Source: Deinandra increscens subsp. villosa
Lineage: Eukaryota > Streptophyta > Magnoliopsida > Asterales > Asteraceae
NCBI GenBank assembly: GCA_039602395.1
Contig: JBCNJP010000019.1
Coordinates: 8,882,997-8,946,996 of the forward strand
DNA: 64,000 nucleotides
Direction: 5' to 3'
The position numbers and the translations under genes were made by a program. Positions 45,795 to 56,253 of this stretch are shown in pieces. The notes under the pieces were generated by a model. The model saw nothing but the letters and a program-made list of their open reading frames with translations. It ran no database searches and was not told the origin of the DNA. How positions within the stretch are numbered: position 1 is the first letter of the stretch; each line of letters opens with the position of its first letter.

Positions 45795-46212
45795 TTCGTT
45801 TACAGAAGTCATTGTTCAAACAATGATAAAATTGTTGGTGGTTCTTTGTATGCTGCTAATGAATTTATCGGATATGAACCTTTTCATTTAACACTTTATG
45901 CCAATGATAGTATTCTTTTACCTGATGGAAATGCTATTTGCCCCTAAAGATGACCCTGATCGTATTCGTTCAGTTTGGGAAAATGATCTCTTTTGATGCT
46001 AATATCAATATTTTCGAAGGCTGTGATGATTGACACCGTTGGCTTACCTTCTGTTTGGGGTTTGTTCTGTGTGTCAATGTGAAGGTGATAGATAGAAGGA
46101 CGTGTGGATTTTCTATCTATCGCAACCATTGAACTGAACAACACCTTAAATGTGCTCTGAGCCTTGATGGCTATGATGATTGGTTGTCGACTGAGCCTTT
46201 TTTAAATATATA
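45795..46212 (+). repeat. About 410-bp direct repeat, copy B2
   Basis: The second, slightly longer copy of 45188-45592. Short reading frames such as YEPFHLTLYANDSILL and PKDDPDRIRSVWENDL hint at decayed coding sequence of unknown origin. Confidence 0.9.
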
Positions 46213-46555
46213 TCTTAAAGGAGACATTTTTCTATTTTTACACATGTATATTTTTCTATTTTTACACATGTATTGCGATGCTATTTTGGACTGATTTTTT
46301 AAAACCTATATGCTTCTGTGTAGCTACATACTAAGGTTTCGACCTCTATTTTTTGTTGATGGTCTGATTTCATTTGGTTTTTTGAGCATCTATATTTGCT
46401 CCTTTTGAATCTTTTTGTAATTTAGAGGTTTTGCTAATCAATTTGTCAATTTTTCATGGTGATCGATTGTTCATCAATAAGTGGTGCAGATATGTGATAA
46501 TTTTATCATTTTCTTTCTCATGTTACTGTTAATCTGTAACTAACACTTATGCCAG

Positions 46556-47469
46556 ATGTGATAGTTATTGTATTTGTGCAAGAAAAACTGCCTGAAGGAG
46601 TCAACGAGAATGCTCTAACATTAACAGGCTTCCTTTTCCTTCATGCATTATTTATTGAAAAAGGCTGTTTAGAGACAACATGGACTGTTTTAAGAAAATA
46701 CGGTTACAATAATGATATAAGGCTTGGTGATGATCAGCTGTTGGCTCCAATTAAAAGAACTCCTGATCAGGTAAATGATTATTCATTATTTATTTTTGTC
46801 GTCTGATTGTTGTAGATTGTAGAAGATAGTGGTCAATGATTTGATATGTGAAGATAGCTAGCTTGGAAAGTGTGAATAAGTCTACCTATTTTATCATGAA
46901 AAAACGCTTTAATTATTTCATAAGAAAATTATTTTTAATCTTGCATATGCTCTGTTTTGTACTTTTGTAGAGTGTGGAGCTGACAAGTGAAGCTGTTGAA
47001 TTTCTCCGAGGAGTATTTACCATGTTTGACAGTGATGGTGTATGTTCTACGTTCTTTTTCTTCAGGAGTTATGTCATATATACCGTCTGAGTCCGAAAGT
47101 TCACGTTATCTAAACTTACTATTTACTATTATACTTAAAGTATCATATTTATACATTATGTAGTAAGAGAAAGCCAGTTACATATAACAGTCTTTTCACT
47201 AAATAATCAAATAGGAAAATAATGTTATTACTATGAATCATCCAGGTGCATTCGTTACTTTAGTGAAACAAACTGTTGTAACTGATTCTGTTAGACTACA
47301 CTATGGAGTTGGCAAGTATGATTTTCAATAGAGTAGTGTTTTTGAAAAGGTATATATGATAATTATCATTATCAATAGATTGAAAAATGAAAATATGACT
47401 GTTTCTTAACCAGGATGGGGCTCTTAATGCACATGAGCTTGAGGACCTTTTTTCTACTGCACCAGAAAG
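46556..47469 (+). pseudogene. MIRO (mitochondrial Rho GTPase) exon fragment
   Basis: Three exon-like pieces with good splice sites: 46556-46770, 46971-47039 and 47414-47469. Spliced, they read in frame without stops: VQEKLPEGVN, LTLTGFLFLHALFIEKG and TTWTVLRKYGYNNDIRL, then SVELTSEAVEFLRGVFTMF, then a canonical EF-hand loop D-S-D-G-D-G-A-L-N-A-H-E, and LEDLFSTAP. This is the central part of plant MIRO, an outer-mitochondrial-membrane GTPase with two GTPase domains around two EF-hands, that controls mitochondrial shape and movement. Both GTPase domains and the membrane anchor are missing. The piece sits among CACTA- and Helitron-like sequence, so it is a captured fragment. Expression as part of a chimeric transcript is possible. 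Confidence 0.85.
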
Positions 47470-48229
47470 GTACTGTAGTTGATTCAAACTTAACATGGTT
47501 AAGTTTGAAGCTTTTCATCTTCTCCGGTGAAACCCCCTTCTCCTCGGCACCCATCAGAACACTGTCGTCCCTTCTTTCAGGTTAGTATGCAATTCAGTCA
47601 ATTTTCGTGTAATTTATGTATCAATTTAGGTATTTGTGTTTGAAGTTGCTGCATGTTGGAAAACAGGTTTTCTCGACTATGTGGCTTCTGATTTTGCACT
47701 GAGAAGTCTAATGTTTTTATCTTAGCTTTTACAGTCTCCAATATATAAATAGAGTCAGGTGGGGCATATGTTTTGGTTTTTGATTTTGAGTAATCAATGT
47801 AGTTTAAAGTTGAATCTGGTTCAACATAGTAAGTATTGGCAGTTGTCAATTGTGTAATTTATGCTGGTTTTAACGTGCATAAAGTTTGAACCAAGAGTCT
47901 GGCAAGCTCCTAACAGTCCGTAGCTCATATATAATGTATTCTCTTTCAGTTTTCTGTTTGATTTTGCAACCCCAATTAGCTTTTCATCAGTATTTACTCT
48001 TTCAATAGAAAATTCAAGATGCTTTCTTGCTTTCAATCTTTGTTTTCTGTTAAAAGATTTTGAACTTCAATTTGGAGTAATCTGTCACTTGGCTTTTGTT
48101 AATGTTTTGGCAACGACTAAACAATGTTGCGTGGTTTGTGTATGCGTGATTTGTGTAATGACTCTAACTAATGTAATATATGTTGACATGTTGCATGGTT
48201 TGCATATATAACTAGACAAAAACAATCAA
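47470..48229 (+). other. Non-coding sequence before the Helitron end
   Basis: Intron- or UTR-like T-rich sequence following the last MIRO exon. No frame of note. Confidence 0.4.
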
Positions 48230-48258
48230 ACCGCAGCAACGCGCGGTACATTTACTCG
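48230..48258 (+). mobile_element. Helitron-type 3' terminus
   Basis: A hairpin ACCGC/GCGGT (loop AGCAACGC) is followed by 7 nt and CTCG, then T. Architecture as at 13491-13520 on the other strand, down to the same CTCG|T. It lies downstream of the MIRO exons on their sense strand. Confidence 0.5.
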
Positions 48259-48844
48259 TAAGTTATCAATTTACATTTTCTTTTTTTATTTGTTTATTGC
48301 TAAGGTAAAATAAAATAACGTTTGTAATAAAAATGATGGCGATGACTCATCATCATGATAGTGTAACTTAATTTATTATTATTATTTATTTTAACTATAG
48401 TAGATCTGTTTTATAAAATAAAAACAACAAAGGGTTAGCCCTAATTTAATCAAATCAGGCTTGATCTCTTGTGATCGACCTTCTACCCCCAATTCTCGAC
48501 TGACGTCGTCCGGGCACCACCTCCGAATGACAATGACCTACACCATCATAGTCGAGGGTTTTGCTATCTCTCTTGATTTCTCCTCTATAAAATTGATTTG
48601 TTTCGTCAATTAAGCAAGGTTTTTACAATGAACCAATTTGTATTTTACATTTTGACATATACAATTGAGGAGGGAGGATCAAATACAAACCAATTTAATT
48701 GTAAAAACCGTAAGAATCAATGGAATATTGACACATGGGACTCATTTAATGACTAGGATGAAGGGTATTATTGGAAAAAGATAAAAATTTAAAAATCCCT
48801 TATCCTTCTCTGCGTATAGCTATGTTTGTGTAGTCTAATCTTAA
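48259..48844. other. Intergenic DNA
   Basis: No gene. AT-rich apart from a short GC-richer patch at about 48470-48540. Confidence 0.45.
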
Positions 48845-49168
48845 CGCTATGTTCCCGAGTTCACTTAAGGATAGAAAATAAAGGAAAGAAAGGAAAATAA
48901 AATGTATTTGTGTTTCTGAGTTTCATTTAAAGAGAGAAAGTAAAGGAACATAAAAGATGTTATGTTCTCGAGTTTCATTTAAGGAAAGAAAGGAAAGGAA
49001 ATGAAAGGAAAAATAAGCTTATTTCTTAACATTTTGTTTCCTTCCAATTTGGAGAGATAGCGGAGAGAAAAGAAATGAAAGTTATCTCTCCCTTTCCTTT
49101 TTCTTCCTTTCCACTCTTTCTTTTCTTTTCTTTTTTTTCTCTCCATAAATTAACTCGGGAACATAGTG
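48845..49168. mobile_element. Tourist-like MITE
   Basis: A 324-bp element flanked by TAA (48842-48844 and 49169-49171). Its inverted ends share CTATGTTCCCGAGTT. The interior is purine-rich on the left (GGAAAGAAAGG) and pyrimidine-rich on the right, so it can fold back on itself. Confidence 0.82.
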
Positions 49169-50351
49169 TAAAGTATGTGATTTTGTTTGTGTATAGTGAT
49201 ATTGTTTAAGTTTAGAGAGATTTTGTTTGTTTTTAGTGAGAATCTAATTAGGTTTGGCATTTGTTCAGGTTTGTATATATATAAGTGGTTTTGTTTAGGT
49301 TTATGTATCAACACTATGAGAAAATTACAGCTTAATTTAACCACCCTTTAATTTCTTCGATAATTAATCCCTATGAGGTGTACATATATATAATTCTTTC
49401 ATTGACTCGAAATATTAGTTAAACACCAAGAGAGACCGGGTGATCATAGTTCTAGATAGACATTGAGTCACCGAGTTTTTTTAATATGATTGAAGCATTC
49501 ATCTTCATAAATTGTCTTCACTTAGTCAAATACTTCTAGTCCATTAAGATTAGTTAGTACCATATTTGTGACCATAAGGCTAATGTCTACAAATATAGTA
49601 ATTGACTCGATATATTTAGCGATATCTTGTTTTTTTAATGGCATTTATCCTACTTATATATGCTCTTAAACTATACCTATATTATTTAATTTATCCTACT
49701 TGTGCTCTTAAACTATACCTATATTATTTAATATATTATTTATAGTTATCAAATTTAAACCTAAGACCACTTCAAATAATACTCTTAACGACAAAGAATC
49801 ATTGTCAGATTAGCGAAATCTTTTTAAATCTTCATACATGTAGTGTTTTAAGATGCATTAGTCATAAGCTTAGACTAAACATGTTGGTTGACTTTTGTTT
49901 TGTTTGACAGAAGTGGGGCCACCGGGACACTCATGATGACTTGAAAAGGTAAAACATAGCTCAAATAGTGAAATGTTTCCAGAATTTATGGAGGATATAT
50001 TCTACAAAGAGGAAACTATCCTAATTTGGTCATATTATTAACTATTTTAAGATAAATAATATATACAAGTGTTTCTAATTTATGGTTATTTTAGTTTAGT
50101 AAAAGATAACTTCTAATTTATAATTATTCAACTTTTCTTACAGCGATCTATCATATTTTTACTCATAAACTAAATCAAATATTAAATCTGGTTAGGTTTA
50201 AATCGGAGACATTCTAAATAATTCATCTAGAGACAATATGTATCTCCCAATTAAGCCAATTTTTTTCTTTTTCTTTTTTAGGTCAAACCAAGATGCCCAT
50301 TTTGGATAGCAAACCCATTTCTACTGAAAAATGTTGTCTTATGTATAGTAA
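49169..50351. other. AT-rich intergenic DNA
   Basis: No supported gene. A 64-codon minus-strand frame at 49150-49344 is AT-driven and lacks motifs. Confidence 0.45.
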
Positions 50352-50389
50352 CAAGTGGGTCAACCCGCGCTTCGCCGCGGAGTTGACCC
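50352..50389 (-). mobile_element. Helitron-type 3' terminus with long palindrome
   Basis: On the minus strand an extended hairpin (outer stem GGGTCAAC/GTTGACCC, inner stem CCGCG/CGCGG, one unpaired base) is followed within about 12 nt by CTTG and a T. CTTG differs by one base from CTAG. It lies downstream of the SEC12-like exons on the same strand. Confidence 0.45.
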
Positions 50390-50895
50390 GTTGGCATTTC
50401 CTCTTGATTCTGTGTTTTGCGGCGGAGTCGGACCATTTTCGAAGTCATACCGTTTGAAAAACTCCATAGGCCAATCATGAGAGATTAAGGTGGTGCCAAA
50501 CCTATGTCGTGCGCTCGGCATGTTGACATATTTGATATATGTCAAGATTTTGGTAGTGCATTGGCCATCAAGATTAAAAGATTAGGAACATTTCTATGTG
50601 TTTTTTTTGCAACAATGACATGGTTCCAAAGAAATAACTAATATGTGACAACGATGACATGGTTCCAAAGAAAGCAATTATAATTAAAATGCTTGAATAC
50701 ACACTTACCGCTTTCTAATATAAAACTCCTTCCAATAATTAGGCTATTACTTCATTTACAATATTCAAAGTTCCAACCATTTGAAATAACTTATCTATAA
50801 GGTGGTAATCTCCCTAAAAGGGCTGTACACAATCATGTCAAATAATTGCTATGTTATGGCAATCTTGAGATATAATGTAAATTAATAAAACTTAC
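50390..50895. other. Non-coding, probably Helitron interior
   Basis: No convincing exon. Two related blocks (CAATGACATGGTTCCAAAGAA and a near copy) lie at about 50613 and 50648. Confidence 0.35.
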
Positions 50896-51183
50896 TGAGC
50901 TAAATATTTCCCGTCCAAGCTGATAGACATAACACATGCAGGCTTTCTAAGAAGTCTCTTGAACCCAATTCTGTCCCATGTACTCATGTCCCACACAACT
51001 GTGATTGATCTATTGCCTGCATATAATACATAAATCCATGAAGTCAAACAGGGAGTTACAAAAAGAGAATAAGCTGAAATAGATTACCCTTTATGCAAAT
51101 GTAAACATACCTTTCTGTACGGTGCAAAACAAAAACGGTTTTGTTCCATCCTTAGAGAATCGACATAGCTCAATATTCTTGTC
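50896..51183 (-). pseudogene. SEC12/PHF1-like WD-repeat exon fragment
   Basis: Two exons on the minus strand, 51183-51111 and 51016-50896, with proper acceptors (TTGCAG, ATGCAG) and donors (GTATGT, GTAAGT). Spliced, they read DKNIELCRFSKDG...ITVVWDMSTWDRIG, then KRLLRKPACVMSISLDGKYL. The order CRFS, then W-D-x-S-T-W-x-R-I-G, then K-R-L-x-R-K-P, then S-x-D-G-K-Y matches the late WD blades of plant SEC12-like proteins and PHF1. These are ER membrane proteins acting on Sar1/COPII export and on phosphate-transporter exit from the ER. The upstream blades, the next exon and the membrane anchor are not found. I read it as a captured gene piece. SEC12-like as opposed to PHF1 cannot be settled from 64 residues. 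Confidence 0.65.
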
Positions 51184-53100
51184 CTGCAATGGGGAAAAAA
51201 TTAGCACAACACAATTACCATAGAACTAAGAAGGCGATCAGGGCTGTATCACAGCTTTCTTTGTCTTTTTCATTCTAAGCCCCTTTGAAAAGGGTTTAAT
51301 TTTCATATCTAACCTCCTCAAACCCTTATCTCTAAATGAAATTAACACCTGCATAAATGCCATGTAAAACCTCCCTTTTGCAGCCAATTTGAAGATTCCA
51401 GTTTTGACCTTTAATAGGTAAATGTGTAGAGCAACAATGATAGGCCCAATAGCCAACACAAACATAATAAGCAATTGATTCATTCACAGTCAAAATATGT
51501 CATACTTATACGAAACTGCATATTCTGTAAAGCCAGCCATAACGGGTCAGAACATAACAGCATTTAAGGCAGCCATTATAGATGTAACCTTTATATTTTT
51601 TTCTATCAATAAATCAGCCATAATGGGTCAGAAGAGGTTTAATATATACCATATGCACACCTCATTTAACACACAATGAGTGATGACAATACTAACAATG
51701 AGCATGTGCTTACGTTGAACAGGAATAACATATAAACAGAAAGGGCTGACAATGTGAAACTAACCAAACAGCCTTAACATACCTAAGAATAAACATGCAT
51801 ACAAACCTAATGAAAGTAAGAAAGCACAAACAATATTAAGCAAAATAACCATACCAATACAGAAAGGGCGGTCAGTTTGAAGAAAAATAAGCAAAATAAC
51901 CATACCAATATAGAAACTTGGAATTAAGAACAGGACACTTACAGAGCACACGATAAACCAACGCAGCCGAAGAAACGCTGCCAAGGAAAAAAATAGTTAG
52001 GTATAAGAGCAATTCATAATGAGAATGAGAGACATGATAATCAAGAACACATTTTGTTAATCATATTGCATTCCATTGTACAAACCTTTATTTCTAATTA
52101 AAAATACTATGAGCACAGTATCATAGAAACCTATAAACTGTAACTTTCAAGTCCAGATATAGCACCATCAAACATTTACCTCTATCTTGCTATGAGGTAG
52201 AAGATGAATTGTACCTTGTGTTGTTCACCTGCTCCTTTTGGCGATGTCCTCAAATCAGATCACAAACCGATTGTGTGAAAGAAAAGGTGTTTGGATTGTA
52301 CAAATGGTTAGGCGTGATTTACTACACAGTACACACTGTTAGACGACAATCAAATTAGCCAAAAACAGCAGATTCAGATGAACATAACTACAAATTTCAG
52401 ATCCAAAATTTCCATCGATGCAACTGATAAATTAATCACGAATAGCACCAGGACATTAGTACTTTGTACCTTCATGTTTTCCTTTAAATCTGTGATATTT
52501 TCTTGCCTATCTCTTGCTTAGCTTTCTTAGTTACATCTTCGGTAGCTGTAGCAATTATTTGTTAGGTGTTGTAAAACAGGTAAACATGCAAGCTATGTAA
52601 TTGTGTTGATATAAGATATATTCATATGTAATACCTCCTTCCATTGACAACTGTCTTTTCACTAAGAGGTTGTGTGAACCGGAAGGTTGTTCCTTGCTAC
52701 ATTCTGATTATAAATAGAAGAACCAAGCTCATCAGATTTGTAGAACCAAGCTCAACAGCAGCTAATATCATCAGATTGAATCATCAGATTGAATCATCAG
52801 ATTGAATCATCAGATTATCAACATGACATAATTCAACCATTATTTAAACCTTCAGGTCTATAAAGCATAGCCTCCATTCAGGACCAAAAATGCCAATAAC
52901 ATACAGATATGTGTAACCAACCTTAATAGAAGGTAAAAAAGCATATCATCCTTCAATCATCAGATTGTTATTACCACAAAATTCAAACATCATTTGAATC
53001 CTCAGATTTAAAGCAAGATCAAACATATATAACCAAATCGAACCCATATGAACCTGAAATAAACCGTAGCCTCCAAGTTCGACAAAAGGTAAACAGACCC
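51184..53100 (-). other. Intron-like region upstream of the WD exons
   Basis: A minus-strand frame at 51238-51483 begins MNQLLIMFVLAIGPIIVALH and has one hydrophobic segment and a basic tail. I do not recognise it and it may be chance. The rest looks like introns and leader. Confidence 0.3.
52769..52820. repeat. 13-bp tandem repeat
   Basis: CATCAGATTGAAT repeated three times in tandem plus a partial fourth copy. Further single CATCAGATT words lie nearby (52956 and 53000 region). Confidence 0.9.
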
Positions 53101-54130
53101 TGAATTAAGTACCGGCGAGGACATCAAATGACGTAAAAAGTACGGCCGCCGGGAAAGAAAATTAGCCACTGCGAGCAAAGGCTACACTCGATTTCAGATT
53201 TTAGCTCCTAAAAACAAATAATACCCTAAACCGATCGATGTTCGATTACAGAAAAAATTATCCACGGCAAGAAATGCTACCAGAAAATAAAACCCTAAAC
53301 CGATCGACGTTCGATTTCAGATTTTAGCTCCTGAAAACTCTAATTCGAACCTAAGTTCTTGCCTTTTTAAGATCCACCACATAAAAGCACAAAGAACACC
53401 ACCAAAACCGTCGCCGCTTCAACGCGAGCGGAGCAACGACGGTGGCGAAGCTCAGAGAAACTACTATATATTCATCTCTCTAAAGGAGAAATCCATGAGA
53501 GATCGAGACAGCTGCAGATTTCTAGAGAAGGAACGAATAATTACCTTCGATGGAGTACTAAGAAGGAAGATCGACCAAAAGTCTAAGAAGGAACATAAAT
53601 CAACGGATGCAATACATACCTGCTAATCTGTCATTTTTGTGGTTAGGCTCTCTCTCTTTAAACTCTGAAAAAAGGGCAAGAAAGATGAGAATGTCATGAA
53701 ACCCTAAATCTGAATCTCTAAATCAAATCCCTGCATAATCAATGTAGTAAGGAGAGAGAGTACGGAGATGAAGCACAAATCAGGAAATTGAATGACGTAC
53801 CTGAGTAAGAACGCTGGAACAGAGAGACGGGACTTTGAAAGCGGTGCGGACTGCGGAGGCGGAGCCGAGAATAGACAGAACTCGGAGTTGGGGAGGCATG
53901 AATAGAGGAAGCATGTATAGAGAGAAAGGGATGGGAGATGGCGTTGGTTGTGTGGATGAGCAAGGAGGAAGAGGATGGGCGGTGGCGTGAGGCAGAGAGG
54001 GAGCAGGTATGTACGTATGGCAAGGTTTTTAGGTAAAGAAAGTCTTCAAACTCAACTCATGAAAATGCCCTCCAAGCTTCATTAATTTACAAACATGCCA
54101 TATTTGTATATGGTAATATAATATAGTAAG
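53101..54130 (-). other. Leader-like sequence with CT/GA tracts
   Basis: On the minus strand this has the composition of a plant promoter and 5' leader, with GA-rich tracts and a GC-rich patch at 53820-53900. The related phrase ACCGATCGA(T/C)GTTCGATT occurs twice, near 53231 and 53301. No frame is convincing. It could be the start of the chimeric unit that includes the SEC12-like exons. A TCTTACTATATT at 54131 on the minus strand could be a Helitron 5' end, though its flanking base is C rather than A. Confidence 0.3.
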
Positions 54131-54333
54131 AGTTGGTGCTTTATAGACTTGTACATTATGTTTAAAAAATGGTACCATAAGTTGCCTTATGTTAATATAG
54201 GGTAATCACGAGTAGACGACCTCCAAAATCATCTCGAATTTGAAGTAGGGGGAGAGAGCGGAGGGTTGGATCTGATGACGGTTATTATGGGTATGAGCAA
54301 AGAGGTCCGGGTACTAGGTTCTACAACACTGAT

Positions 54334-56253
54334 TAAGAGAAGTTTCCACACGGGCAGTTCGATAACTATGGGATCTTTCGTGAATATGAGTACATGGGTG
54401 AGGAACATGCAAACCCTAACGAGTGGAAGTCGGTGTCGTATCGCAAAAACAGGTATCGTTCTAAAACACCGGTTCGTCGTTATGTTTCGCGTGAAAAAAC
54501 TGCTGATAGACGTTGGGATGAAACTGATAAATGGTCGACGTCGGTTTATGTCACAAATTTCCCAGCTGCCACTACGAAAAAAGGGTTGTACGATAGATGT
54601 TCTGGGGCAGGGAAGGTACTTGATGTATTCTTATCATAAAAACCCTCTACGATGGGTAAAAGGTATGCGTTTGTTCGATTCTCCAAAGGAGTAGACATTA
54701 GCAATGCCATTTACAAGATACGTAACATGTGGATTGGTTCGTTTCGCTTGTTTGCTGACATCACTAGATTCAAGAGAGGTGATGATAAGGGTAAAGAGGA
54801 GGATAAGAGAAAACAACCTGTTGATAAGTATAAAGGAATAATGGACGCTGATAAGGGGCAGTCGGGGACTGAGATTCCTAAAAAGCATGTATATTGGGCG
54901 TCGGTTCCGGATGAAGGTGGTAGTAGTAATGGGACAGGAGACAAAGCTCGAGATAAGGCAGTTTCAGAGGCTGAGCATGTGAAGATTGTGGGTTTTGATT
55001 CTTCAGAGACACAGGTTGGTGGAGTGGAAAGAAACAAGGAAGAGGATGTAGAGACTGTTAGTGAGAAATTCATGATCAGCAAGGCAAAACAAGTGCCTCT
55101 CGAAAATTTCCATAATGCCCTTTTATTGAAATTGAGAGATGTTAAATCCATGGCTAAGATTTATCACATTGCTCGTTCGGAAGGTTTTGAAAATGTATCT
55201 TTCAGATACATAGGAGGTTGGTGGATTCGTGTAGATTGCAACTCAAAAGACGAAAGCGCTAAATTTGCTAATTGTAAGTCTTTCAAATCTGTGTTCAGTG
55301 CCGTTAGAAGGGTTAGTAGTGATTTTTTGGTTAAAGAGAATATGGTTTGGATTGGTATTTATGGTTTACCACTGGGAGCTTGGTCTTCTGATGTGTTTTC
55401 TGGGATTGCGAGTAAGTGGGGAAAGGTCTGCTTTATTGATAATGATTATGAAGAGCCACTTGCTTGTGGTAAAGTTTGCATTCTTACTTCGAACGTGAAG
55501 AGAATTGAAGAAGAGATTATTTGTGACATGGGAGGGACCCAATATAAAGTGACGGTTAGTCAACATCAATATTGGACCCCTTCCTTTGATGCACCTTGTG
55601 AGTCGGACGAGAGCTCTTCAGAGGATGAGGAATCGGTGGTCGATGGTGAGAATTTATTTGTAGAACAAGATGTGGAATTGGATAAGGTTTTTGAGCAGGT
55701 CAATAAGTCTAAAAAGCAAGATGCGGTAGTGGCTAATGAACCAGAAGAAGAGGTTGAGGTTGGGAACGTTGAGAAGGTTAATTCCGATCCGTTTGGCATT
55801 ATGGAGTTTCTTACTAATCAATTTCCGGATCTTAATAAAAACTACTCGGTCTCGTTGTCAGTACCTCCAGGTTTTGAGAGAAAGGTGGAGGATGATTACG
55901 ACGGCGTTAATATGAGGAACGAGGAGAGTGTGGAGACCCCGGTTTGTGAATTTGTTTCGACAAAGGCGGGTGAACCTAAAATTGGTGAGTATTTTTCTTG
56001 TGATATTCCTAATGTTGATGACGTCGGGTATGTTGATTGTGATGATGGGGGTTCAGATAGGGGTAGTACGGTTCATGTGGGTTTTGGTATTAAGAAATTT
56101 GGTGGCTTCAAAGTTCCTCAAAATATGTCTTTGCTCGAAGCGTTCGCAAGTTATATTGACTACGGCATGTCTATAGGGCTAGAAATGGAGGGTGCTAAAA
56201 GTGATCTTCAAAAGTGTATTGATAGGATGAGTGCTCCTTCGGTTTCCCAATGA
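54334..56253 (+). pseudogene. LINE ORF1 (RRM plus DUF4283-like), two nonsense codons
   Basis: One frame runs from about 54244 to 56253 but contains TAA at 54334-54336 and TAA at 54637-54639. The second cuts an RNA-recognition motif in two: STSVYVTNFPAATTKKGLYD before the stop, and MGKRYAFVRFSKGVD (RNP1-like) after it. Downstream are a DUF4283-like part (ENMVWIGIYGLPLGAWSSDV), acidic linkers and a terminal segment ending PSVSQ. The longest remaining frame starts at ATG 54652 and gives 533 residues lacking half the RRM. ORF1 proteins bind LINE RNA to form the transposition particle. Confidence 0.85.

Noticed and set aside
50360..50545. Overlapping small minus-strand frames over the palindrome
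   Set aside because: They arise from the GC-rich Helitron-like hairpin and its flank, with no protein motif.
52769..52820. Regularly spaced short repeats considered as CRISPR-like
   Set aside because: The repeats are contiguous 13-bp tandem copies without spacers, in plant DNA.
54266..54694. 142-codon plus-strand frame at the start of the LINE
   Set aside because: It overlaps ORF1 in another frame. The RRM is encoded in the ORF1 frame, so this one is a chance frame.
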